Shown here: piece by piece, positions 18,429 to 27,162 of the stretch
Position numbering within the stretch: position 1 is the first letter of the stretch
Layout of the letters: each line of letters opens with the position of its first letter
Origin: Bradyrhizobium sp. Gha
Lineage (GTDB): Bacteria > Pseudomonadota > Alphaproteobacteria > Rhizobiales > Xanthobacteraceae
NCBI RefSeq assembly: GCF_900113735.1
Contig: NZ_FOQM01000008.1
Coordinates: 1-64,000, forward strand
Direction: 5' to 3'
DNA length: 64,000 bases
Notes under the pieces: model-generated
Seen by the model: the letters and a program-made list of their open reading frames with translations, nothing else
Databases searched by the model: none
What the model was told of the DNA's origin: nothing
Program-made: the position numbers and the translations under genes

Positions 18429-18507
18429 TTCGTCACGCGAGCGCAGCGAGTCCAGAATCTTTCCGCGCCGGCAGTGTGGATTGCTTGGCTGCGCGCGCAA
18501 TGACGAA
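18429..18507. repeat. Intergenic palindromic repeat, type D (copy 1)
   Basis: TTCGTCA (18429-18435) and TGACGAA (18501-18507) bound an imperfect palindrome containing TCCAGAATC and GGATTGCTTGGCTGCG. The same internal words occur in the element at 44901-44990, so these are two copies of one family. The whole parC-GMC gap (261 bp) is mostly repeat. Confidence 0.6.
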
Positions 18508-18603
18508 CTGCGGCAGCGCCGCTCGTCAATTCGCATTCCGCCACTCCGCTCCGTCTGATACCGTCGGGCATCCCGGTTTTCTCGATCGTTGAGAAGTCAC
18601 GTG

Positions 18604-20148
18604 ATGTACGATGTCATTGTTGTCGGTGGCGGCTCGGCTGGCGCAGCGGTTGCGGCACGGCTGTCCGAGAATCCGTCACGGCGCGTCCTGCTGCTGGAGG
18701 CGGGTCTCGACTGGCGCGCCCATGAGGCGCCCTGGGAAGTGCGGACGCCGAACCCGATCCCGGTCATTCACAAGCGCGAGTATCAGGAGAAATGGCAGTG
18801 GCCTGATCTCCAGACGCGCCGCGTCGCAGGGCAGGAACCGCGGTTCTACTGGCGCGGCAAGGGGCTTGGCGGCTCGTCGATGATGAACGGCCAGATCGCG
18901 ATCCGCGGCGTTGCCGATGCGTTCGATGAATGGGCGGCCCACGGCTGCACCGGCTGGTCGGCGAAGGAAGTGATGCCGCTGTTCTCGGTGATCGAGGATG
19001 ATCTGGAATTCGGCGATGTCGCAGGTCACGGACGCGGCGGACCGTTGCCGGTCTATCGCGCGCCGCCGGAAAAATGGGGGCCGATCGATCGCGCCCTGCG
19101 CGATGCGGCACTCGCGAGCGGCTATGCCTGGTGCGCCGACCTCAACGGACCCAATGGTGAGGGCGTCGCCTGCTATCCCATCAACAGCCGCGACAGCCGC
19201 CGCATCACCACCAACGAAGGTTATCTGGAGCCCGCGCGCGGCCGCGCCAATCTGGAAATCCGGGGCAGGACGCTGGTCGATCGCGTGCTGATCAGCGACG
19301 GCCGGGCCACGGGCTTGTGCGTTCACACCGAGGGGCAGGGCCCCAGCGAGATCAGCGCGCGCCAGATCGTGCTCTGCGCCGGCGCCATCCACAGTCCGGC
19401 GATTCTGCTGCGCTCGGGCATTGGACCTGCGGATGAGTTGAAGGCGATGGGGATTGCGGTCGAGCGCGATTTGCCGGTCGGCCGCCACTTCTTCGACCAC
19501 CCGCTGTTTCGCGCCACGATCCAGCTCCACGAAAATCTGCGGCCGACCGATCCGGACAGGCGCCACACCAATTGCTGCGTGACCTATTCTTCCGGCCTCG
19601 GCAATGGCGGCAAGCGCGACATGATCCTGATCGCGTTCAATCATCGCGGCATCGGCACGCCCGGGGCGATCGGCGCCGGCCTGTTCAACGCCTATTCGCG
19701 TGGCACGCTCAGGCTGGCCTCGACCGATCCGTCCATCGATCCCATCGTCGAGGAGAACATGCTCGCCGACCCCCGTGACATGCTGCGGATGATGGATGCG
19801 GTGAAGCGGCTCGCGGTGATCACCTCGCAGCCGGCGCTCGCAGGGATCGCCGACTGGATCAGATTTACCGACACCAACCTGACATTGCCGCAGGCGGCTC
19901 ACCTGCCGGATCACGAGCTGGATGCGCTGCTTCGGTGCGAAACGGGCGATATCCAGCATGCCGCCGGCAGCTGCCGCATGAGCGGCCTCAATGATCCCGA
20001 TGGCGTGGTCAATCCTGACGGCACGGTGAAGGGCATCTCGGGCCTGCGTGTCGCCGACGCCTCGATCATGCCCTCCGATTGCCGCGCCAACACCCACTTC
20101 ACGACGGTGGTGATCGGGGAGGCGATCGCGCGGATGATGATGCGATAG
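18604..20148 (+). CDS. GMC-family FAD-dependent oxidoreductase
   Basis: GMC enzymes oxidise alcohols such as choline or glucose using FAD. The 514-residue protein opens with the dinucleotide-binding motif VVGGGSAGAAVAARL and has the GMC signature regions RGKGLGGSSMMNGQI and AGAIHSPAILLRSG, plus the C-terminal HAAGSCRM and RANTHFTTVVIGE segments that carry the catalytic His/Asn area. The substrate cannot be told from sequence. The start is the ATG at 18604, with a GTG one codon upstream. No partner dehydrogenase is next to it. Confidence 0.92.
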   Translation: MYDVIVVGGGSAGAAVAARLSENPSRRVLLLEAGLDWRAHEAPWEVRTPNPIPVIHKREYQEKWQWPDLQTRRVAGQEPRFYWRGKGLGGSSMMNGQIAIRGVADAFDEWAAHGCTGWSAKEVMPLFSVIEDDLEFGDVAGHGRGGPLPVYRAPPEKWGPIDRALRDAALASGYAWCADLNGPNGEGVACYPINSRDSRRITTNEGYLEPARGRANLEIRGRTLVDRVLISDGRATGLCVHTEGQGPSEISARQIVLCAGAIHSPAILLRSGIGPADELKAMGIAVERDLPVGRHFFDHPLFRATIQLHENLRPTDPDRRHTNCCVTYSSGLGNGGKRDMILIAFNHRGIGTPGAIGAGLFNAYSRGTLRLASTDPSIDPIVEENMLADPRDMLRMMDAVKRLAVITSQPALAGIADWIRFTDTNLTLPQAAHLPDHELDALLRCETGDIQHAAGSCRMSGLNDPDGVVNPDGTVKGISGLRVADASIMPSDCRANTHFTTVVIGEAIARMMMR

Positions 20149-20177
20149 AATTCGCTCCGACGCAGCGATGATGAAAT

Positions 20178-21392
20178 CTATTTTTCGACGGCCAGGCCGA
20201 ACAACGGTCGCAGGTATGTTCCCAGAATGTTGCCGATGAAGGCAGCAACCAGCCAGCACCAGCCGTGCAGACTGCCCGAAGCGATCCCGCTGAAATAGGC
20301 GCCGATGTTGCAGCCATAGGCGAGGCGCGCGCCATAGCCGAGCAGCAGGCCGCCGATGACGGCGGCGACCAGCGACTGTGCGGAAATGCGCAAGGTCGGA
20401 TTGAACTTGCCGGCGAGACCCGCCGCCAGCAAGGCCCCCAGGATGATGCCGAAATCCATGACCGAGGTGATGTCAGCGAAAATGCTTTGATGGAGCGAGG
20501 CCGCGCGGGCACCTTGCCAATAGGACCATGATGCGACGTCGACGCCCAGGCTCATCAGGATTTTCGATCCCCAGAGCGCGAACGCGGAGGTGATGCCCCA
20601 TGGCCGCCCTGCAAGGTAGAGCGTGGCGAAATTGCCGATCGCGAGCAGGATCGCGCCCGCGAGAAGCGGCCAAGGCCCCTGCATGAACCGGCGCGCGCCG
20701 CGCAGCTTGGTCCGCGCTCTGGGCTCGAGTTCGCCGTGCCGCCGGATTTCGGCCCTGACCGTCGCGACGTAAATGGCGGCCATCATCAGCCAGCAGAGCA
20801 GGAGCGCAGGAAGCCATCCGAGCCGCTCGATCAACGAGACTGCCCCGATATTCGGCAGCGCGCCCCACCACGGCAGATGCAATGCGCCGAGTGTCGATCC
20901 CGCGATGAAGGCCGCGAGCGTCACCAGCATGCGGGTGTTGCCGCCGCCGGCGGTGTACAGCGTTCCCGAGGCGCAGCCGCCGCCGAGCTGCATGCCAAGT
21001 CCGAACAGGAAGGCTCCGGTCAACATACCGACTCCGACGGCGCCGAGTTCGCCGTGAACGGCCTGGCCGAACAATGACCCATGCGCCAGTGCCGGGAAGA
21101 ACAGAGCTGTTGCCAACGCAAGCATGACCATCTGCGCGCGCAGCCCCGCGCCTCTTTGCGCGACGATGAAGACGCGCCAGGCCGAGGTGAATCCAAACAG
21201 TGCGTGATACAGCGTCAGGCCGAGCGCGCCGCCGAGCAGGAGCAACGATCCTTGCCGCCAGGACACCGCGGCCGACAAGGCCACCGTGCCGGCGAGAAGA
21301 ATGACCGTGGCGAGTGCGACGATCGCGAGATTTGCGCGATGTCGATGGTTGTCTGGAGCGAGGAGGCGTGCATCGATGGACAGATCGGTCAT
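20178..21392 (-). CDS. YeeE/YedE-family transporter (TsuA-like)
   Basis: Members of this family take up thiosulfate or related sulfur compounds through a cysteine relay. The 404-residue protein is almost entirely membrane helices and shows the paired conserved cysteine motifs GGGCASGTLYTAGGGN (about residues 138-153) and YGCNIGAYFSGI near the C-terminus, matching the two halves of a fused YeeE/YedE protein. The start ATG at 21392 begins with a short hydrophilic N-terminus. It converges on the GMC gene. The substrate is inferred from family only. Confidence 0.85.
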   Translation of the reverse strand: MTDLSIDARLLAPDNHRHRANLAIVALATVILLAGTVALSAAVSWRQGSLLLLGGALGLTLYHALFGFTSAWRVFIVAQRGAGLRAQMVMLALATALFFPALAHGSLFGQAVHGELGAVGVGMLTGAFLFGLGMQLGGGCASGTLYTAGGGNTRMLVTLAAFIAGSTLGALHLPWWGALPNIGAVSLIERLGWLPALLLCWLMMAAIYVATVRAEIRRHGELEPRARTKLRGARRFMQGPWPLLAGAILLAIGNFATLYLAGRPWGITSAFALWGSKILMSLGVDVASWSYWQGARAASLHQSIFADITSVMDFGIILGALLAAGLAGKFNPTLRISAQSLVAAVIGGLLLGYGARLAYGCNIGAYFSGIASGSLHGWCWLVAAFIGNILGTYLRPLFGLAVEK

Positions 21393-21748
21393 GCTCTGAT
21401 TCCGGCAAAAGCCGGTCCTTGTGCTAGCGGGCTAACCAGAGCGAACAGCCCGCGTTCCAATCGCCGCCTCTCTGCGTTGCACGAGATCAAACGGAGGAAC
21501 CGCGCATGATGCGCGTTCCCCGCGGCGAACCATTGCCAGGATGATGATGGATGCCACTCTGTTGCGCGTTTCGCGCGAGCGACGGCGTTCGCGCGGCGCA
21601 TCTCGCCCGAGATTTGTTTCGCGCAAGCGCCTTCGTCAAGACGATGACGCAGGGAGGGCGGCTGCGCGATGGTCTTAGCGTGTCCTTCGTGCTCTCCCCG
21701 GGGAGCGATCGCCGGCTGTGTGTGCGAAGACGGGTCGGTCCATCATCT
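21393..21748. other. Intergenic region without a supported gene
   Basis: These 356 bases hold a short CCGGC-AAAA-GCCGG hairpin close to the transporter start and a low-complexity stretch rich in GCGCG words. Open frames here lack protein character or ribosome sites. It may be decayed repeat sequence. Confidence 0.5.
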
Positions 21749-22135
21749 TCACATGAATTGTCTCACACTCTGGAGAAATCGTTCTTTCTCGCCCGGTGCA
21801 TAACCCTGGGAAGCGCCGTAGTAAGGTTCGTGGTTGTTCGGTGCTGCCCGGTAGCGAATCGGCGGCTTGGGCGGCGCATATGTTTGGCGGGAATCACGCC
21901 GTTTGTTCCCTCGGGCCGTCGCACCGGCGTAATATGGGTTGAGGACGCACATCTGACCGTTGGCCGAGGCCCTGCATTGGTCCATCGTCGTGAAGCTGCA
22001 CCTATAGTATGGACTGGTTCCGAACGAGACGACGTATAAGCAAACGGGAAACGCGGGATCATATCTTTGAGACCGGGCTTGCCCGGCTGCTAAGGTGATA
22101 CTCACGGTCAGAATCGTCCAGGCCCATTTGCGCAT
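21749..22135 (-). CDS. Small secreted DUF3551-type protein
   Basis: This 128-residue protein has a signal peptide (MRKWAWTILTVSITLAAGQARS) and a mature start QRYDPAFPVCL, matching the product at 201-482. Four conserved cysteines and the VCLNPYYA-like segment (here MCVLNPYYAG) follow. The tail is basic and Pro/Tyr rich. The ATG at 22135 has GGAGGAAG upstream (complement of 22140-22147), so the longer frame is not needed. The function of the family is unknown. Confidence 0.8.
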   Translation of the reverse strand: MRKWAWTILTVSITLAAGQARSQRYDPAFPVCLYVVSFGTSPYYRCSFTTMDQCRASANGQMCVLNPYYAGATARGNKRRDSRQTYAPPKPPIRYRAAPNNHEPYYGASQGYAPGEKERFLQSVRQFM

Positions 22136-22195
22136 TGAACTTCCTCCAAGTCCGCCGCACGAGCGGAACAACGCCCGTGACGAGGCGGTCGCCGG

Positions 22196-22552
22196 CTATT
22201 CGATCGTTGCATTCACGGTCATGACGGACCTTCCTGAGCCGTACGGACCTTGTCCTTCGCCGTAGATCGCAAACGTATCGGCTCCCTTGTATCCCGCAGT
22301 CGCGGTGTACGTGAACGTCGTGACATTGAGTTGCCTAAGCCTCCCGTGCGAGGGCTGCCGGGAAACGCCCGACTTATGCATCGCTCCGGGAATTCGCATC
22401 GGGAAATTGCATGTGTGCCCGGCCCTGATCGCGAAGTAGGCCGTCATGTCGACGCCGAACACCGATGGATGACCGGTCACCCGGCAGTCGGAGACGGCAA
22501 ACGCCGTCGCGGGCGCTAGGCTCAGGACGGCTGCAATTGCCAACGACCGCAT
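22196..22552 (-). CDS. Small secreted protein with Ig-like fold
   Basis: This 118-residue protein begins with a clear signal peptide (MRSLAIAAVLSLAPATAFA) and is predicted mostly beta: FTYTATAGYKGADTFAIYGEG resembles the repeat unit of bacterial Ig-like/cadherin-like surface proteins. Two cysteines may form a disulfide. No function is assigned. It follows, on the same strand, the rhodanese-ChrB gene and precedes the DUF3551 gene. Confidence 0.65.
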   Translation of the reverse strand: MRSLAIAAVLSLAPATAFAVSDCRVTGHPSVFGVDMTAYFAIRAGHTCNFPMRIPGAMHKSGVSRQPSHGRLRQLNVTTFTYTATAGYKGADTFAIYGEGQGPYGSGRSVMTVNATIE

Positions 22553-22736
22553 GCTTGTCTCCGAGGGTCACGGACATCACGGCAGTCGATCTCGAAGCAT
22601 CTGGATCACCATTGATTTGAATCAACGTACCTTGGATCGCCCCCACGATCCTCAGTGCCGCACCTGCCGCGCAGCTTCCCGCCTCGCCGAAGCTCAAACA
22701 GGCGAGCCGGAGCGAGACTCGAAAAGCTTCGCCGAA

Positions 22737-22760
22737 GCTGATGCCGTGACCGGCATCAGC
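22737..22760 (-). terminator. Probable terminator of the rhodanese-ChrB gene
   Basis: A perfect 10-bp stem (GCTGATGCCG at 22737-22746, CGGCATCAGC at 22751-22760, loop of 4) lies 25 bases beyond the stop of the minus-strand gene. Only a weak U run (TTTT after AAGC) follows, so efficiency is uncertain. Confidence 0.5.
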
Positions 22761-22784
22761 TCCTGTTTCGGCGCTACGGATCCG

Positions 22785-23603
22785 TCACGCCTTCACCTTG
22801 TTGGTCGGCCAGTTGTGGGTCTCGCCCGTGGCGTCGCGGCACCAGCGGTAGAAGGCGTCGTAGAGCAGCATGCCGGCCTCGAGTTGTTCGAGGTCGTCAT
22901 CGTACATCCGCGACAGCCCAAGCGAAGCCGCGAGCAGGCCGGCCGCTTCCGGGGCGAGATGAGGCCGCGCGGTGTCGGCGCCGCGGACCAGCGTTGCGAG
23001 CCGGAGCAGCGCCGGCGTGGCGATGCCGAACTCCTCGATCATGACGTCGAAGGTGCAGAGCTCGCCGCGGTGGCTCCAGAACACGTTCTCGATATCGAAG
23101 GGGGCGGCGCGGAAACGCTCGCCGACGGCGACCACCTCGGATGGCGCGACAAACAGGAACACCGCAGCGGGATCGACGAAGCGGCGGATCAGCCAGGGGC
23201 ACGCGATGCGGTCGACCTTCGGCCGCGCCCGCGTCACCCAAACCGTGCGCCCTTTGGCATCCCGCGGCGGCAGCTTGCTCGCGTCGACCAGGGGCAGCTT
23301 GGCCGCCTTCCAGCCTTCGAAGCCGCCTTCCAGCGTTTCGGCCTCGGCGCCGAGCTGGCGGAGCCAGGCCGCGGTGCCCTGCGCGAGTTTCTCGCCACGG
23401 AAGCACGAGATGACGGCGCGGCGACCGGCGAAGTCGCCGCCCCATTCCGCCACGGTCTCGTGGCTGAGCTTGATCGAGCCCGGGATGAGCCGCCGGTCGA
23501 CGGCAAAATCCTCCGCCGTTCGAACGTCGATCAGGGCAGGAGCATTGGCTGTGCCGATCAGGCGCGCCAATTTGTCGGGTGATATGGTTGTGAACGTCGG
23601 CAT
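22785..23603 (-). CDS. Rhodanese domain fused to ChrB-type chromate resistance domain
   Basis: The 272-residue protein has an N-terminal rhodanese domain (about residues 5-105) with the DVRTAEDF motif and an active-site Cys67 in SCFRGEKL, then a ChrB C-terminal domain (about 118-265) beginning VWVTRARPKVDRIACPWLIRRFVDP. ChrB proteins sense or respond to chromate in some bacteria. No chrA transporter is adjacent, so the chromate role is uncertain; sulfur-transfer activity is the safer inference. The ATG at 23603 is chosen over an upstream start because the rhodanese domain begins right there. Confidence 0.85.
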   Translation of the reverse strand: MPTFTTISPDKLARLIGTANAPALIDVRTAEDFAVDRRLIPGSIKLSHETVAEWGGDFAGRRAVISCFRGEKLAQGTAAWLRQLGAEAETLEGGFEGWKAAKLPLVDASKLPPRDAKGRTVWVTRARPKVDRIACPWLIRRFVDPAAVFLFVAPSEVVAVGERFRAAPFDIENVFWSHRGELCTFDVMIEEFGIATPALLRLATLVRGADTARPHLAPEAAGLLAASLGLSRMYDDDLEQLEAGMLLYDAFYRWCRDATGETHNWPTNKVKA

Positions 23604-23850
23604 GATGCGTCCTCGCATAGACGAAACGGGACGCGATACTTGGGCATGTCGCCTCGTGGGGAGATCGCTCAAATCCCCATGGCGCTGATTACAGCGAAAC
23701 GACACCGGCCTGTCAATCGCCTGATACGTCCCCATCGCAGGTCAGCAAGATATGCGGCCCCGGTCTATAGTGCTTGAAAGTGGAATTCTTCGGAGGGATC
23801 GGGGTTGATGCTCGATCGCCGCAAGAAGGCGCCGCCAGGAGGGACTAAGG

Positions 23851-24674
23851 ATGATACGCACGATCACGCTCGCTCTCGCCATCGCGGCATTCGCGCTGTC
23901 CGCCCGGTCTGCATTCGCGCAGAAGCCCGGTGTCGAACGACTTTACATCATGAATTGTGGAGAGGGCGTCGCCGGCGATATCGGGCGCTGGTCGCCCGGG
24001 GTGAACGAGGGCAAGTCCATGGACTTCGTTGACACCTGCTACCTCATCAAGCATAGCCAAGGCTGGTTCCTGTGGGACACCGGCATTCCCGACGCCGTGG
24101 CCGCGATGCCCAATGGGCTTGTGCCGGCCGATCCCAAAGCCGTGACCTGGAAGCGGCCCAAGACTCTCGCCGCGCAGCTCGAGCAGTCGGTGTGAAGCCT
24201 GCCGACATCAAGGCGATGGGCGTCTCGCACACGCATCCCGATCACATCGGCAATGTCGAGATGTTTCCGCAGGCGATGCTCTACGTCCAGAAGGCCGAAT
24301 ATGACTGGCCCGGTGCCAACAACGAGCCGCGGTTCAAGCCTTCGCATCCGGTCGAGCTGCTCACCGGCGACAAGGACGTGTTCGGCGACGGCAGCATCAC
24401 CATCCTCTCGACGCCCGGCCACACGCCGGGACACCAGTCGTTGCTGGTGAAATTGCCGAAGACCGGTGCGGTCGTGCTCTCAGGCGATGCCGTTCACTTC
24501 AAGGACAATTGGGATAACCGCCGCGTTCCCAGCATGAACGCCAACAAGGAACTGACCGCGACCTCGATGCAGAAGATTGCCGACACGCTCGACAAGGAGA
24601 AGGCGCAGCTCTGGATCAACCACGACAAGGCCCAGCGCGACACCCAGAAGATGTCGCCGGAGTTCTACGACTAA
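23851..24674 (+). pseudogene. Metallo-beta-lactamase-fold hydrolase, frameshifted
   Basis: The gene encodes a secreted MBL-fold hydrolase resembling lactonases: signal peptide (MIRTITLALAIAAFALSARSAFA), LIKHSQGWFLWDTG, then the metal motif HTHPDHIG, SGDAVH and a late NHD. The first frame stops at 24193-24195; the second carries the rest to 24674. Inserting one base between 24186 and 24187 restores a continuous frame through LEQLGVKPADIKAMGVSH with total length a multiple of three. So a single base is missing. AGGAGG at 23838-23843 precedes the ATG. It is either a recent pseudogene or a sequence error. Confidence 0.88.
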
Positions 24675-24758
24675 CTCCCGCCGGCGTCCCTGTTGCCATT
24701 ATGGTGGCAGCAGGGATGTGTCAGGAGCGTCCAAAGGCTCCTGGATAGGAGGCGAAGC

Positions 24759-25637
24759 GTGGGAGAGTGGCTCGGGGTCGCGATCGCGCTGGTGTCGAGC
24801 AGCTTAGGCGGCACGGCTGCTGCGATCACCCGCTATCTCGTCGTCGGCGCTGATCCAGTCATGCTTGCGATCCTGCGCTGGGGGATCGGTTTCCTTTGCC
24901 TCTTGCCGTGCGCGCTGCTGCTCAACCTGCGCTGGCCGGAGCGTTCGGACTGGCTGGCCGTGACGGCGCTCGGCATCTGCTTCTTCGGCCTGTTCTTCAT
25001 CCTCTACAATATCGCGGTGTCCTACACGACTGCCGCGCGTGCCAGTCTGGCGCTGGCGACGCTGCCGCTTCACACCATGGTCGTCGGCGCGATCCTTGGC
25101 GTCGAGCGGCTGACGGCGCGCAAGATCATCGGCGTCGGCATTGCCGTGCTCGGCGTCGCCGCGGCGTTGGCGGCCGGTCTGGCGCAGAGCCCGCCGGGTG
25201 CCTGGCGCGGCGAGTTGATCATGACCGGCGCGGTGTTCTGCATGGCGTTCTACAACGTGCTGTCGCGGCCGCTGATGCAGCGCTCCAGCGCGCTCGGCTT
25301 TCTCACACTCGGCATGGGCGCAGGCGCCGCGGTGCTGGTGCTCGCTGGGCTGGCGAAGGGAAGTTTTGCCGCACTCGCGCAGTTCACGACGGCGCAGTGG
25401 ATTGCCGGCATCTATCTCGGCATCGGTGGCGGCGCGCTCGCCTTCATTCTCTGGGTTATGGCGCTGCAGCGCGCCACGCCGACCCGGGTCGCTAACACCA
25501 TGACGGTCAATCCAATCGCGGCCACCTTGCTGGCGGCGCTGCTGATTGGTGAGCCGATCACGCCAAATCTCCTGATTGGCCTCGTTGCCGTGTTCGCCGG
25601 CATCTGGATCGCGACCAGCCAGCCGAAGCCGGCCTAG
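24759..25637 (+). CDS. EamA/DMT-family transporter
   Basis: The 292-residue protein has ten predicted membrane helices in two EamA repeats (about residues 5-135 and 150-288), the drug/metabolite transporter fold. The GTG at 24759 is preferred because AGGAGG lies at 24747-24752; the open frame begins upstream in non-conserved sequence. Substrate is unknown, commonly amino acids or other metabolites. A near-perfect hairpin without U tract (24687-24716) lies between the previous gene and this one. Its stop overlaps the stop of the convergent small gene. Confidence 0.9.
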   Translation: MGEWLGVAIALVSSSLGGTAAAITRYLVVGADPVMLAILRWGIGFLCLLPCALLLNLRWPERSDWLAVTALGICFFGLFFILYNIAVSYTTAARASLALATLPLHTMVVGAILGVERLTARKIIGVGIAVLGVAAALAAGLAQSPPGAWRGELIMTGAVFCMAFYNVLSRPLMQRSSALGFLTLGMGAGAAVLVLAGLAKGSFAALAQFTTAQWIAGIYLGIGGGALAFILWVMALQRATPTRVANTMTVNPIAATLLAALLIGEPITPNLLIGLVAVFAGIWIATSQPKPA

Positions 25638-25825
25638 CTCTTCGGCGCGCTGACCGCCGGCGCGCTCGTGCCAGGCGTCGTCTTCGGCTTCAGCGTGCCG
25701 GCATAGAACGAGAGCAGCCACACCAGCAGGACGGCGAGCAGATAGACGCCCCAGGCCTGCGGCGGCGTCATGGCCCAGCGCAGGAATCCTTTGAACGTGC
25801 GGGGCGGGCGGCTGTCGTCGATCAT
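25634..25825 (-). CDS. Small single-pass membrane protein
   Basis: This 63-residue protein has a basic N-terminal half, one membrane helix (about residues 23-43) and a Pro/Thr/Ser/Lys tail. Function is unknown. Its stop overlaps that of the EamA gene. It lies 31 bases downstream of the MFS gene on the same strand, which suggests co-transcription. The helix and lack of overlap with other genes support it. Confidence 0.65.
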   Translation of the reverse strand: MIDDSRPPRTFKGFLRWAMTPPQAWGVYLLAVLLVWLLSFYAGTLKPKTTPGTSAPAVSAPKS

Positions 25826-25856
25826 GACGTGCTTGTGCGCGAAAGCCGCAAGCCCG

Positions 25857-27014
25857 TCAATCCGGCCGTGGCTTGGCGCGGATCAGGAACAGCGCGCCCA
25901 GCGCCGACAGGCTCAGCGCTGACGAGACCATCAGCACCCTGGCGCCCATCACGTCGATCAGCAGGCCGAAGGCCAGCGGAGCCACGGCCTGTGCCATCCG
26001 CGCCGGCGCTCCGATGATGCCCAGACGATAGCCGAAATCCTTCGGGCCAAAGATCGCGAGCGGCAGCGTTCCGCGGGCAATGGTCAGGATGCCGTTGCCG
26101 GAGCCGTGCAGCAGCGCAAAGGCGCTCGCCGCGGGGGCGCCGAAGATGGCGACGACGGCGGCGCCGATCGGGTGGGTGAGGCAGGCAAGCCGCGTCGACC
26201 ACAGCGGATGGAAGCGGCTGAGAACGCTGGCTTCGAGGACGCGCGCGATCACCTGCGCCGGGCCGATCAACGCGCCGGCCGCGATCGCCTCGACATGGCT
26301 CGCGCCCGTGGCCTCGAGAATGCGCGGGAAATGCACGGCCATGGCTCCGGTCACGGTCCAGACCGCGGCGAATACGAAGGCGAGCAGCACCATGGTGCGG
26401 TCGAGGGGGATGCGCGGCTTCTCCGCTGTGGCCGCAGCCTGCTTGGCACCTTTGATCGCCGGCAGCATGATGAAATTGAGGGGCAGACCGATCAGGATAT
26501 TGGCGGCGGCCCAGGCGAAACACGTGTCGCGCCAGCCGAAATGAGCAAGCCCCCAGGCGGTGAGGGGCCAGCCAACGGTCGAGGCAAAGCCGGCCATCAA
26601 CGTGATGCCGGTGATGGGGCCGCGTGCGTCGGTGCCGTAGATGCGGCCGAGTGCGGCGAAGGCGGCATCGTAGAGTCCCATCGCCATGCCCATCCCGAGC
26701 ACGAGCCAGGCGAACGCCATCACCGGAACCGATTGCGAGAAGCCGAGCAGCACGAGCCCGGCGGCAATGGTGAGGTTGGAGGCCGACAACACCTGACGGC
26801 CGCCGACGAGATCGATCTGCCGGCCGATGCGCGGCCCCAGCATCGCAGAGATCACGAGCGAGGCCGAGAACGCCCCAAAGATCCAGTTCGAGGAGACGCC
26901 GAGGTCGTGCGCCATGGGATCAGCGAGCAGGGCCGGCAAATAATAGCTGGAGGCCCAGGCCAGCGTCTGCGTCGTGCCGAGCGCGAGGATAATCGGAAGC
27001 TGGCGCTGGCTCAT
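25857..27014 (-). CDS. Major facilitator superfamily transporter
   Basis: The 385-residue protein has twelve predicted helices with a central hydrophilic loop (about residues 190-210, EKPRIPLDRT). The motif-A region reads GPRIGRQIDLVGGR after helix 2. It resembles MFS members of unknown substrate in Rhizobiales. A start at 27014 places helix 1 directly; an in-frame ATG at 27113 would add 33 unconserved residues. It is divergent from the cyclase gene, with about 150 bases between them. Confidence 0.9.
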   Translation of the reverse strand: MSQRQLPIILALGTTQTLAWASSYYLPALLADPMAHDLGVSSNWIFGAFSASLVISAMLGPRIGRQIDLVGGRQVLSASNLTIAAGLVLLGFSQSVPVMAFAWLVLGMGMAMGLYDAAFAALGRIYGTDARGPITGITLMAGFASTVGWPLTAWGLAHFGWRDTCFAWAAANILIGLPLNFIMLPAIKGAKQAAATAEKPRIPLDRTMVLLAFVFAAVWTVTGAMAVHFPRILEATGASHVEAIAAGALIGPAQVIARVLEASVLSRFHPLWSTRLACLTHPIGAAVVAIFGAPAASAFALLHGSGNGILTIARGTLPLAIFGPKDFGYRLGIIGAPARMAQAVAPLAFGLLIDVMGARVLMVSSALSLSALGALFLIRAKPRPD

Positions 27015-27162
27015 CTGCCCGGATTTCTGGCCATCTGTGTCATTATTTGCATTTGCGGCCCGCGGCGAGAGCGCGTCAACAGCGTCGGCGACATATGAGC
27101 GGGTTTTATGCACGGGGCGCGCGTGGCCTTTCGCTCGTCACGAATGCACGCCATAATGGCGT

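Noticed and set aside
21551..22039. 162-residue plus-strand frame
   Set aside because: It overlaps the DUF3551 gene on the other strand and has no protein-like features.
24687..24716. Terminator after the metallo-hydrolase
   Set aside because: The hairpin is near perfect but no U tract follows, so it is left as a stem-loop only.
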